Below, piece after piece: positions 1 through 6,588 of a DNA stretch of 13,804 nucleotides; position 1 is the stretch's first letter; each line of letters begins with the position of its first letter. A program made the translations under genes and the position numbers. This stretch comes from Pseudomonadota bacterium (lineage in GTDB: Bacteria; Pseudomonadota; Gammaproteobacteria; Burkholderiales; Gallionellaceae). The stretch lies in contig JAJXTT010000017.1 of the NCBI GenBank assembly GCA_021783525.1, forward strand, positions 1 to 13,804, written 5' to 3'. The notes under the pieces are model-generated. The model did no database searches, was not told the DNA's origin, and was given only the letters and a program-made list of their open reading frames with translations.

Positions 1-304
1 CCCGGAGATCCTCACTGCGCTCAAGGCCGCGCAGCAGGACCGCATGCAGACCACCGTCAACATCGCGCTCGGCGCATCGCTCGCCACCGTGTTGCTGACC
101 CTGCCGGTGATCGAAGCCATCGCCCTGCTCAGCGGCGAGCGCATCGTCATGGCGCTGACGCCGGTCCAGGCCGGCATGTTGCTGCTCACCTTCCTCACCG
201 TGATGAACAACCTGCACGACGGCGAGACCAACGCCATCGAAGGCATCAGTCATTTTGCGCTGTTCGCCACATTCGTCGCGCTGGTGGCAATGGGAATGAT
301 CTGA
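1..304 (+). CDS. chaA: Ca2+/H+ antiporter, C-terminal fragment (ChaA-like)
   Basis: The reading frame is open from base 2 and ends with TGA at 302-304; the start lies before the window. About 100 residues are visible. They contain two strongly hydrophobic segments (about residues 19-42 and 52-67), then the polar stretch NNLHDGETNAIEGISHF and a last hydrophobic helix ending in MGMI. The DGETN-hEG-xHF pattern near the C-terminus is typical of ChaA-type cation/proton exchangers of the CaCA superfamily, inner-membrane proteins that export Ca2+ (and in some bacteria Na+ or K+) in exchange for protons. This is family knowledge; ion specificity cannot be read from the fragment. It converges on the GH15 gene, with a palindromic repeat between them. 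Confidence 0.85.
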   Translation, partial: PEILTALKAAQQDRMQTTVNIALGASLATVLLTLPVIEAIALLSGERIVMALTPVQAGMLLLTFLTVMNNLHDGETNAIEGISHFALFATFVALVAMGMI

Positions 305-364
305 AGTGCAGCCGGAAGCTGCCTGGTATCACCACCTGATAATTTCGAAACAATCTTCGCAAAT

Positions 365-454
365 TGTAGGTTGGGTTAGCGGGGGGGTCGCGTAACCCAA
401 CATTGTCTAAAAATGCTGTTGGGTTACGCGATGAAACTGCTAACCCAACCTACA
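365..454. repeat. REPIN-like nested palindromic repeat
   Basis: The outer arms TGTAGGTTGGGTTAGC (365-380) and GCTAACCCAACCTACA (439-454) are perfect 16-bp inverted copies. The inner arms TCGCGTAACCCAACA (388-402) and TGTTGGGTTACGCGA (417-431) are perfect 15-bp inverted copies. Each half is also a small hairpin by itself (TTGGGTTA paired with TAACCCAA, 371-400 and 419-448). Two REP hairpins in inverted orientation are the architecture called a REPIN, usually mobilised in trans by RAYT (Y1-type) transposases. The GTAGGTTGGGTT motif recurs in intergenic regions of many bacterial genomes. No RAYT gene is in the window. It sits between two convergent genes, where it could also act as a transcript-end hairpin, although no U-tract follows either side. 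Confidence 0.85.
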
Positions 455-506
455 TGGTTTTGGATGAACCTCAATCACAATGTTTCATTATTCATGATTT
501 GTGGTA

Positions 507-2285
507 CTAGAAAGCCTGGTCCCAGCGCAGCGACAAGCGGATCGCGGCGTTGATCAGGCCGACCATGCTGTAGGTCTGCACGAAGTTGCCCCATTGCTCG
601 CCGCTGTTCGGGTCGATGTGTTCCGCCAGCAAACCGTGGCGATTGCGGCAGGCCAGCAGCTTCTCGAAGAGCACGCGCGCCTCTTCGCGCCGGTCCAGCG
701 CCGCCAGCGCGTTGACGTACCAGAAAGTGCAGACGAGGAACGCGTTCTCCGGCTCGCCGAAATCGTCCTTCTCGACATAGCGGAAAATGAAATCGCCGCG
801 GCGCAAATCCTGTTCGACCGCGGCGACCGTGGCGGCGAAGCGCGGGTCGGTCGCATCGAGGAAGCCGAACTCCGCCAGCAACAGCAGGCTTGCGTCCATC
901 GACTCGCCGTCGAAGGTGGAGACGAAGGTGCCGCGGTGCTCGTTCCATGCGCGCCGGCAGATGGTTCTATGGATCTCCTGCGACTGGCCGTGCCAATGTT
1001 CCGCGCGTTCTGCCAACCCCAGGCGGCCGGCGATCCGCGCGAGGCGATCGCAGGCAGCCCAGCACATCACCGCCGAGAAGGTATGCACGCGCGCGCTGCC
1101 CCGCAGCTCCCACAGGCCGGCGTCGGGCTGGTCATAGCAGCGGACGGCCTGTTCGCCCAGCGGCTCGAGGCGGCGGAACAGGACTTCATCGCCGCGCCGG
1201 GTCAGGCGCCGGTCAAAGAAGATGTGGGTCGCGGCGAGGATGGATGAGCCGTAGACGTCGTGCTGGACCTGGCGGTAGGCGAGGTTGCCGATGCGCACCG
1301 GCCCCATGCCGCGATAGCCTGTCAGCGCAGGGACTTCGCGTTCTTCCAGGGCCGTTCTGCCGTCGATGCCATAGACCGGCTGGAGCGGGTTGCCCCCGGA
1401 ATCTGCGGCGATGTTGACGATGTAGCCGAGGTAGCGTTCCATGGTGCGGGTCGCCCCCAGGCGGTTCAGCGCATTGACCACAAAATAGCCGTCGCGCAAC
1501 CAGCAGTAGCGGTAATCCCAGTTGCGCCCGCTGCCGGCGGCCTCGGGAATGGAGGTGGTCATGGCGGCGACGATGGCGCCGGTGTCGTCGTAGGCGTTCA
1601 GCTTGAGCGTGATCGCGGCGCGGATCACCGCTTCCTGCCATTCATAGGGTATGCCCAGCGAACGCACCCATTCGCGCCAGTACTGCGCGGTCTCTTCCTG
1701 GAAACGATGGCCGACTTCGCCGACGGCCTCATGCACGGTTTCATCGGGACCAAGCAGCAGCGTGACGGTGTCCTCGATGAAGAATGCGGTTTCCTGCAGG
1801 AGTGCGGTCAGCGATGCGTCGGTCGTCAGCCGGAGCGTGAGCGCCGGCGCGACGTAGCGGATGTGGTTGCTGCCCCAGGTGACCTCGGGCCGCCCGGCGC
1901 CGTCATCGCAGGCCGGCCGCAGCCGCAGGGTGATGCGCGGACTGCCCGAGAGCCGCTTGATGCGCCGCACCAGCATCATGGGACGGAAGGTGCGGCCGTA
2001 TTGGCCGAAGCGGGGCGCGAAATCGGTGATCTCGATCGCGCCGCCATGGCGGTCGTGAAGGCGCGTCACCAGGATCGCGGTGTTTTCCAGATAGTGCTGT
2101 TCGGTGCGTTCGCAATCCGCAAGCTCGATGGAAAAAAAACCGTAGTCGTCGGTATCCCTGAGCAGGGAACAGAACACCGGGTCACCGTCGAAGCGCGGAA
2201 AGCAACCCCAGGTGAAATTGGCGCGCGCGTCGACCAGCGCGCCGATGGTGCAGTTGCCGATCAATGCCAGATCCAGATTTTTCAT
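507..2285 (-). CDS. GH15 glycoside hydrolase (glucoamylase/trehalase-like)
   Basis: 592 residues, cytoplasmic (no signal peptide). The N-terminus (IGNCTIGALVDARANFTWGCFPRFDGDPVF) is the typical beta-rich N-domain opening of bacterial GH15 proteins. The (alpha/alpha)6 catalytic half holds RNWDYRYCWLRDGYF (254-268), DAGLWELRG (388-396; Glu393 is the likely general acid) and AEHIDPNSGEQWGNFVQTYS (554-573; Glu555 is the likely base). GH15 enzymes cleave alpha-glucosides from the non-reducing end; some bacterial members are trehalases. Next to otsAB, a role in trehalose or glucan turnover is the natural inference, but the substrate cannot be read from sequence. I chose the ATG at 2285 because it overlaps the otsB stop (ATGA), has AAGGAAACAC upstream, and starts where homologues begin. 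An in-frame upstream ATG would add 24 residues lying inside otsB. Confidence 0.9.
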   Translation of the reverse strand: MKNLDLALIGNCTIGALVDARANFTWGCFPRFDGDPVFCSLLRDTDDYGFFSIELADCERTEQHYLENTAILVTRLHDRHGGAIEITDFAPRFGQYGRTFRPMMLVRRIKRLSGSPRITLRLRPACDDGAGRPEVTWGSNHIRYVAPALTLRLTTDASLTALLQETAFFIEDTVTLLLGPDETVHEAVGEVGHRFQEETAQYWREWVRSLGIPYEWQEAVIRAAITLKLNAYDDTGAIVAAMTTSIPEAAGSGRNWDYRYCWLRDGYFVVNALNRLGATRTMERYLGYIVNIAADSGGNPLQPVYGIDGRTALEEREVPALTGYRGMGPVRIGNLAYRQVQHDVYGSSILAATHIFFDRRLTRRGDEVLFRRLEPLGEQAVRCYDQPDAGLWELRGSARVHTFSAVMCWAACDRLARIAGRLGLAERAEHWHGQSQEIHRTICRRAWNEHRGTFVSTFDGESMDASLLLLAEFGFLDATDPRFAATVAAVEQDLRRGDFIFRYVEKDDFGEPENAFLVCTFWYVNALAALDRREEARVLFEKLLACRNRHGLLAEHIDPNSGEQWGNFVQTYSMVGLINAAIRLSLRWDQAF

Positions 2286-3031
2286 GTGTTTCCTTTCAGG
2301 ACTTCGCCCAGCCATCGTCGGACCGCAACCACATCCGGCAGGCGGAAGCGGGCGCAACTGCGGCCCTTGCCTACCTTGATGGAGATGCCATCCAGCCGGT
2401 TCACCTCGTCGAAGCCGCGCTCGTCGTTGAGGTCGTCGCCGATGAACACCGGGCGCCGCCCCTTGAAGGGCGACTCGGCCAGATATTCCGACACCGCCGT
2501 GCCTTTGTCGATACCCGACGGTTTGACTTCCGCCACGCGTTTGCCGAACTGCACTTCAAGACCCGCGTTGGCCTCGTTCGCGATCCGGCACATCAGGCGG
2601 CGTGCGTAAGACGCCAGATGCGGCGCCAGCCGGTAGTGCAAGGCCAGTGTCAGTCCCTTGTCCTCGAGCAGCAAGCCGGGATGGCGTGCCAGTACCGGCG
2701 CCAGCTCCTCCTTGATGGCGCATTTGGCTGCCGGCGGCGCGGCATGTATCCACAGGCGCCCGGCGGCATCGCGCCTCTCCAGCCCGTGCTGTCCGGCCAG
2801 CGGCAGGCGCAATGCGCCGAGGCGGTTTTCCAGGTCGGACAGCGCGCGGCCGCTGACCAGCGCCATCGCGCCTCCGCTTGTGCGGTGCAGGCGCTCGATC
2901 AGTTCGAGCAGCGCGGTATCGACATGCACGGCATCCGGTGTCTCGGCGATGTCGATCAGGGTGCCGTCGACATCGAGGAAGTAAGCCCATTCGACGCGGG
3001 GCGGGGGTGGGGAGGCGGGGCGTATCTTCAC
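2282..3031 (-). CDS. otsB: Trehalose-6-phosphate phosphatase
   Basis: 249 residues, the usual OtsB length. It dephosphorylates trehalose 6-phosphate to trehalose in the cytosol. The HAD-superfamily signature is complete: the nucleophile motif DVDGTL (Asp20/Asp22), LVSGR (58-62), the substrate-cap motifs GQHGLERR and EDKGLTLALHYR, KPSGIDKG (170-177, catalytic Lys176) and FIGDDLNDERGF (metal-binding Asp199/Asp200). The start is a GTG at 3031-3029 overlapping the otsA stop (GTGA). No in-frame ATG precedes the DVDGTL motif within a plausible distance, and the long open frame further upstream is only a shadow of otsA. No strong Shine-Dalgarno is visible, so translation is probably coupled to otsA. 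The stop overlaps the GH15 start, giving three genes joined by 4-base overlaps. Confidence 0.93.
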   Translation of the reverse strand: MKIRPASPPPPRVEWAYFLDVDGTLIDIAETPDAVHVDTALLELIERLHRTSGGAMALVSGRALSDLENRLGALRLPLAGQHGLERRDAAGRLWIHAAPPAAKCAIKEELAPVLARHPGLLLEDKGLTLALHYRLAPHLASYARRLMCRIANEANAGLEVQFGKRVAEVKPSGIDKGTAVSEYLAESPFKGRRPVFIGDDLNDERGFDEVNRLDGISIKVGKGRSCARFRLPDVVAVRRWLGEVLKGNT

Positions 3032-5259
3032 GTCACTTCGCGACCGGTCTTGTCGATCAGGCGGCTGCGGCGGCGCATCGCGGCGGCGTCCAGCAGCATG
3101 CGCCCGGCCCAGCGAAAGACATTGAACTCCGCCACCAGTCCGCGCATCAGTCGCATTCGGTCGCGCTGTTCTTCCGTCGGCATGGTCAGCGCGATATGCA
3201 TGGCGGCGGCACACTGGTCTGCATCGTAGGGGTTGACGATCAGGGCCTCGGGCAACTCGCGCGCGGCGCCGGTGAATTGTGAAAGGATGAGCACGCCGCG
3301 ATTGTCGTCGCGTGCCGCGACGAATTCCTTGGCGACCAGGTTCATGCCGTCGTGCAGGCTGCTGACGAAGCATAGATCGGCCGCGCGGAAATACTCGTAT
3401 ATTTCGCGCGGCTCGTGGTACTCGACCTTGAGCACGATGGGAGGAGGCCCTTTGCCGTCGAAACGGGCATTGATGCGGATGGCCATTTCCCGCACCTGAG
3501 TCTCGTGATGCCGGTATTCCTCGATCCCCGATCGCGTCGGCGCGGCCACCTGGACGAAGGTGAACTGGCCGATCCATTCGGGATTCAGTTCCAGCAGGCG
3601 TTCGATGGCGCGGAAGCGTTCCATGATGCCCTTGGTGTAATCGAGGCGGTCGACCCCGATCCCGAGCTTGTGCGCCGCCGGGAGGTTCAGCATCTGCCGT
3701 ATGCTGCTGCGGCAGTCCGGCACGGGCTTCTGCAGCATCTCCGCTTCCGGCGGCCACGCGATGGAGATCGGGTAGCGGCGCACGGCAGTGAGCTTGCCGC
3801 CGAATGAAACGGTGAACGATTCGCGGTCGACGCGCGCTTCGATGAAGCGATCCACGGTGTCGACGAAATTGTTGCAATGGAACTGCGTATGGAAGCCGAG
3901 GATGCTGCTGCCCAGCAATCCCTCGAGCACCTGGTCGCGCCACGGACAGATCGCGAACGATTCCGGATTGGGCCAGGGAATGTGCCAGAACGCGATGATC
4001 GTCGCATCCGGAAGCTCGTCGCGGATCATTTTCGGCAGCAGCGCGAAATGGTAGTCCTGCACCAGGACGATGGGGTTCTTCGTCCTGGATTCGGTTACCA
4101 CGGCCTTGGCGAATTTGCGGTTCACGGCGACATACTGGTCCCAGTCGCTCGTCCGGAAAGTAGGACGCACATGGGCGATGTGGCAGAGCGGCCACAGCCC
4201 CTCGTTGGAGAAGCCGTAGTAGTAACCCGCCTCTTCCTCCTGCGACAGCCAGACGCGGCGGATCTGGTACGCGGGCTTTTCCGGGGGGACCGCGACGCGG
4301 TCGTGCTTGTCGACTACCTCGCGGTCGGCCGTACCGCTGCCGTGCGCGATCCAGGTTCCGGAGCATGCGCGCATGATGGGTTCCAGTGCGGTGACAAGAC
4401 CGCTGGCAGGCCGCTGTATCTCGATGCGTTCTCCTGCGCGCTGGTGCAGGTACGGTTCCCTGTTGGAAACCACGATGATGTCCTCACCGCGCAATTCGCT
4501 GTGGAGTATGGAGCGCAGGCTTTCCGGCGACCAGGTGATCTGGTCTTCATCGCGCGCACGGGTTTCCGCCTCCAGCTCGCGCACCAGCCGCTGCAGATCG
4601 CGGGCGATAGGCTTGAATTCGGGCATGCTCGGTTGTACGCCCGCCGCCAGTTGCCACAGCAATCCTTCGCCGCGCAGCAGGGAACGCACGCCGCTCATCC
4701 AGCCCCGCCACGAAAGCTGCGCGACGATCACCGTGATCAGCGAGATCACGAGCGCCAGCCCCATGAAAAAGTAGAACAGGTAGCGCTTGGTTTCCTCGCT
4801 GCGGTGGGTGATGAAACTCATGTCGTGCACCAGCACCAGACGGCCTTCGGGAGCGGCGCTGCTGGTCATCGGCAATACCGATACCAGGAGGGGGCCCTGG
4901 GCGCTCGGCAACAGGTGCCCGTTCGATCCTGCCCAGCGGTCGAGATTCGCGCAATGGATGACGGATGGAAGGGAGCGGCTGACCAGTTCCTTCCCGGCCG
5001 GCGACGCGCAGTAGCCGATGGCATACAGCCGCTCGTCCTTGGTGATGTTGTTGAAGAAATCCACGATCCTGGATTTCCTGTCGGCTTCAAGCAGGTCGAG
5101 CAGGGGCTGCTGGATGGTATTGGCGATCAGCGATGAGCGCATGTCGAGATCGCGCATGAACCAGCGCAGGGTCAGCTGGTCGACGAGCGGCGCGACGATG
5201 TAGGCGATAGCCGCCAGGACGAGGATCAGGGGCAGAACAAAGCGTAGCGAGAGTTTCAT
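3028..5259 (-). CDS. otsA: Trehalose-6-phosphate synthase with membrane-anchored sensor-like N-terminus
   Basis: 743 residues, about 260 more than classical OtsA. The GT20 domain (about 259-725) transfers glucose from UDP-glucose to glucose 6-phosphate. Expected active-site residues are present: VVSNR (Arg267), SNEGLWP (351-357), VQDYH (Asp402), VDRLDYTKG (Arg538/Lys543), and HDGMNLVAKE (Asp637/Glu645). The N-terminus is unusual: a hydrophobic helix at 6-27, about 130 residues predicted to be periplasmic, a second helix at 159-182, then a basic amphipathic and coiled linker (183-240) before GT20. This is the layout of a two-helix sensor protein with a HAMP-like linker, so synthesis may be membrane-tethered and respond to an envelope or osmotic signal (inference). 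Start: ATG at 5259 with GAGGAAGCA upstream. It heads the otsA-otsB-GH15 operon. Confidence 0.92.
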   Translation of the reverse strand: MKLSLRFVLPLILVLAAIAYIVAPLVDQLTLRWFMRDLDMRSSLIANTIQQPLLDLLEADRKSRIVDFFNNITKDERLYAIGYCASPAGKELVSRSLPSVIHCANLDRWAGSNGHLLPSAQGPLLVSVLPMTSSAAPEGRLVLVHDMSFITHRSEETKRYLFYFFMGLALVISLITVIVAQLSWRGWMSGVRSLLRGEGLLWQLAAGVQPSMPEFKPIARDLQRLVRELEAETRARDEDQITWSPESLRSILHSELRGEDIIVVSNREPYLHQRAGERIEIQRPASGLVTALEPIMRACSGTWIAHGSGTADREVVDKHDRVAVPPEKPAYQIRRVWLSQEEEAGYYYGFSNEGLWPLCHIAHVRPTFRTSDWDQYVAVNRKFAKAVVTESRTKNPIVLVQDYHFALLPKMIRDELPDATIIAFWHIPWPNPESFAICPWRDQVLEGLLGSSILGFHTQFHCNNFVDTVDRFIEARVDRESFTVSFGGKLTAVRRYPISIAWPPEAEMLQKPVPDCRSSIRQMLNLPAAHKLGIGVDRLDYTKGIMERFRAIERLLELNPEWIGQFTFVQVAAPTRSGIEEYRHHETQVREMAIRINARFDGKGPPPIVLKVEYHEPREIYEYFRAADLCFVSSLHDGMNLVAKEFVAARDDNRGVLILSQFTGAARELPEALIVNPYDADQCAAAMHIALTMPTEEQRDRMRLMRGLVAEFNVFRWAGRMLLDAAAMRRRSRLIDKTGREVT

Positions 5260-5290
5260 TGCTTCCTCATTTTTTCAGTGAAGCAAACAC

Positions 5291-5340
5291 GTTGATTGTT
5301 CAACCAGACTCCGAGTTTTCAGATCGCAAAGGATCTGAAA
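5291..5340 (-). other. Dyad elements in the otsA 5' leader
   Basis: Two short inverted repeats lie upstream of the otsA start: GTTGA-TTGT-TCAAC (5291-5304) and TTTCAGATC-GCAAAG-GATCTGAAA (5317-5340, 9-bp perfect stem). Neither is followed by a U-tract in the otsA direction, so they are not typical terminators. They could be operator or leader structures for otsA. I could not place a convincing -35/-10 pair. Confidence 0.35.
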
Positions 5341-5397
5341 CTAGACAGGCCGCTTGCGGCGAAGTTGCAATTTCAGGCCGCGGCTCGTTACATGGAA

Positions 5398-5431
5398 AAT
5401 AAATAACAAAGGCAGGGGATTCCTGCCTTTG
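5398..5431 (-). terminator. Rho-independent terminator of the small exported-peptide gene
   Basis: Read on the minus strand, CAAAGGCAGG and CCTGCCTTTG form a perfect 10-bp stem around a 5-base loop (5407-5431), followed by TTATTTATTTT. It lies about 20 bases after the stop codon of the gene at 5452-5643, so that gene is a separate short transcript and does not run into otsA. The plus-strand side has no comparable U-tract. Confidence 0.8.
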
Positions 5432-5451
5432 TCAAGTTTGCGTAAAGAGAA

Positions 5452-5643
5452 TTATTTTTTTGGTGCGTCTTTTGCTGCGGTCTTTTTGGCTTTCATCGCT
5501 TTTGCGTTGTGCTTTACGACCGCATGCTTTGCCTTGGCGGTCGGCTCCGTCTTGGCGCCGGGCTGAGGGGCATCCGCTGCGGAGGCAGACAAGGACATGG
5601 AGGCAAATGCGGCAACAATGAGTGCGGATAGAAGTTTGTTCAT
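5452..5643 (-). CDS. Small Lys/Ala-rich exported protein, function unknown
   Basis: 63 residues. Residues 1-22 form a clear Sec signal peptide (MNK, a hydrophobic core LLSALIVAAF, then an ASA-A cleavage site between 22 and 23). The mature part of about 41 residues is highly basic, with eleven Lys, two His and only three acidic residues, and is Ala-rich with AKAxK-like repetition; it is probably unstructured. The composition resembles small periplasmic acid-shock (Asr-like) or histone-H1-like tails, but I do not recognise a named family. The start is supported by AAGGA six bases upstream of ATG 5643. A dedicated terminator follows, so it is a monocistronic unit. The longer overlapping frame on the same strand (5432-5650) lacks these features. 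Confidence 0.75.
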   Translation of the reverse strand: MNKLLSALIVAAFASMSLSASAADAPQPGAKTEPTAKAKHAVVKHNAKAMKAKKTAAKDAPKK

Positions 5644-5951
5644 GGCGCATCCTTATTTTGATTTATACGAGTGATACCAGATCGCCGGCGGAATAGATTT
5701 CCACGCGGCAATGCATCAACCAGCAACCGCCATGCCAATTATTTGCAAGCATGTAAAACAACCACTTATCCTGGCGTTTCAGGCGGGACAGGACAGTTAC
5801 CGTCTCCGGCAGGAGACAGTTTTCATGGATGAAATCGCAGCACGTTGATATTTAATGTTTAACTTTGTCTCCGAAAGGCAACGCTTTTTGCCTTTTTTCA
5901 ACAATGGTTGCTGATGAGACAATGCGATCAGCCGGAATCGATCAGGGAAAA
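5644..5951. other. Divergent intergenic region between small exported gene and HEAGH protein gene
   Basis: This 308-base region holds promoters for both flanking genes. On the minus strand the only -10-like box I see is TATAAA about 20 bases upstream of the small gene's start codon, without a good -35. On the plus strand there are two hairpins: GTCTCC-GGCA-GGAGAC (5802-5817) and a terminator-like one at 5874-5898, listed separately. I see no coding frame or known RNA family. A TTG-initiated extension of the downstream gene back to 5865 lacks a ribosome-binding site. Confidence 0.5.
5874..5898 (+). terminator. Terminator-like hairpin in the leader of the HEAGH protein gene
   Basis: AAAGGCAA (5874-5881) pairs with TTGCCTTT (5888-5895) around CGCTTT, and the T-run continues to 5898. 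It has the form of an intrinsic terminator on the plus strand. No plus-strand gene lies upstream of it within this gap, and the next start codon is about 54 bases downstream. It may be a leader attenuator or the end of an unannotated short RNA. The stem is short (8 bp with only three G-C pairs), so termination strength is uncertain. Confidence 0.45.
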
Positions 5952-6572
5952 ATGGATATGGAGAATGGGAGCGGACGATTGTACTGGGGGCTCGGAGCGC
6001 TGTTCATCGTTGCGATGTTGCCCGTGCGTGTCTGGGGAGAGGGGTACTCGATCGATGAATCCGAAGCGGGATGGGAGAAGTTCGCGTTAGGGTTCGCCTC
6101 CGGCATTGTCGCGCACGAGGCGGGCCATGTTTTCGTTGCAACGACCAAGGGATACAGCGTCAGCCACGACGGCCTCTCCCTTGTCTATCCGGGTGCGAAA
6201 CTCACCCCGGCCGCGCAGTTGCAGCTGGCGTCCGCCGGATTCCAGACGCAGTGGGCGCTATCGGAATTCGTGTTGCGCGACGGGAGCGGACACGAGCACG
6301 TCAGGCCGCCCGGCGACTTCGGGGCGGGCGTGGTGTGTTCATACCTGGGCGTTTCCTTCGCCTACCTGACGTTTTTGAAGAACCAGTATCAGGGCGACGT
6401 GTACGGGATGTCGCAGGCGAGCGGCTATTCGCGCGACCGCATTTCCCTCATGCTGGCCGTTCCGGCGGTGCTGGATACCTGGCGATTGTTCGGAAATGAC
6501 GTGCCCGGATGGGTGCCCGCGCTCTCCGTGATGAGCAAGGGGCTGGGCGCGGCCTGGATATGGAGTTATTGA
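5952..6572 (+). CDS. Membrane protein with HEAGH zinc-protease-like motif, function unknown
   Basis: 206 residues from ATG 5952 (AGGGAAAA just upstream; the ATG at 5958 is equally possible). An N-terminal hydrophobic stretch (10-29) looks like a signal peptide or anchor. A hydrophobic segment at 44-62 contains HEAGHVFVATTKGY (His55, Glu56, His59). An HExxH inside a membrane segment followed by a small-residue helix and Gly is reminiscent of M50/site-2-protease-type intramembrane metalloproteases. Asp175 in VPAVLDTWRLF (171-181) could be the third zinc ligand, but the classic NxxPxxxxDG motif is not evident. Further hydrophobic segments lie at 124-142, 164-181 and 186-204. I do not recognise a named family and make no firm functional claim. 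It stands alone and converges on folA with a 16-base gap. Confidence 0.75.
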   Translation: MDMENGSGRLYWGLGALFIVAMLPVRVWGEGYSIDESEAGWEKFALGFASGIVAHEAGHVFVATTKGYSVSHDGLSLVYPGAKLTPAAQLQLASAGFQTQWALSEFVLRDGSGHEHVRPPGDFGAGVVCSYLGVSFAYLTFLKNQYQGDVYGMSQASGYSRDRISLMLAVPAVLDTWRLFGNDVPGWVPALSVMSKGLGAAWIWSY

Positions 6573-6588
6573 GGACGCGCCAAACCGC

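Noticed and set aside
1260..2609. 449-codon plus-strand open frame opposite the GH15 and otsB genes
   Set aside because: It is antisense to two genes with clear family motifs, has no recognisable domain or ribosome-binding site, and is a by-product of high GC content.
3032..4366. Long upstream extension of the otsB frame
   Set aside because: It is the out-of-frame shadow of otsA; Arg-rich low-complexity translation. OtsB begins at the GTG overlapping the otsA stop.
3877..5136. 419-codon plus-strand frame opposite otsA
   Set aside because: Antisense shadow of a gene with intact GT20 catalytic motifs; no domain recognised.
5865..5951. TTG start extending the HEAGH protein by 29 residues
   Set aside because: It lacks a ribosome-binding site and overlaps the terminator-like hairpin; ATG 5952 has AGGGAAAA upstream and gives a clean N-terminal hydrophobic segment.
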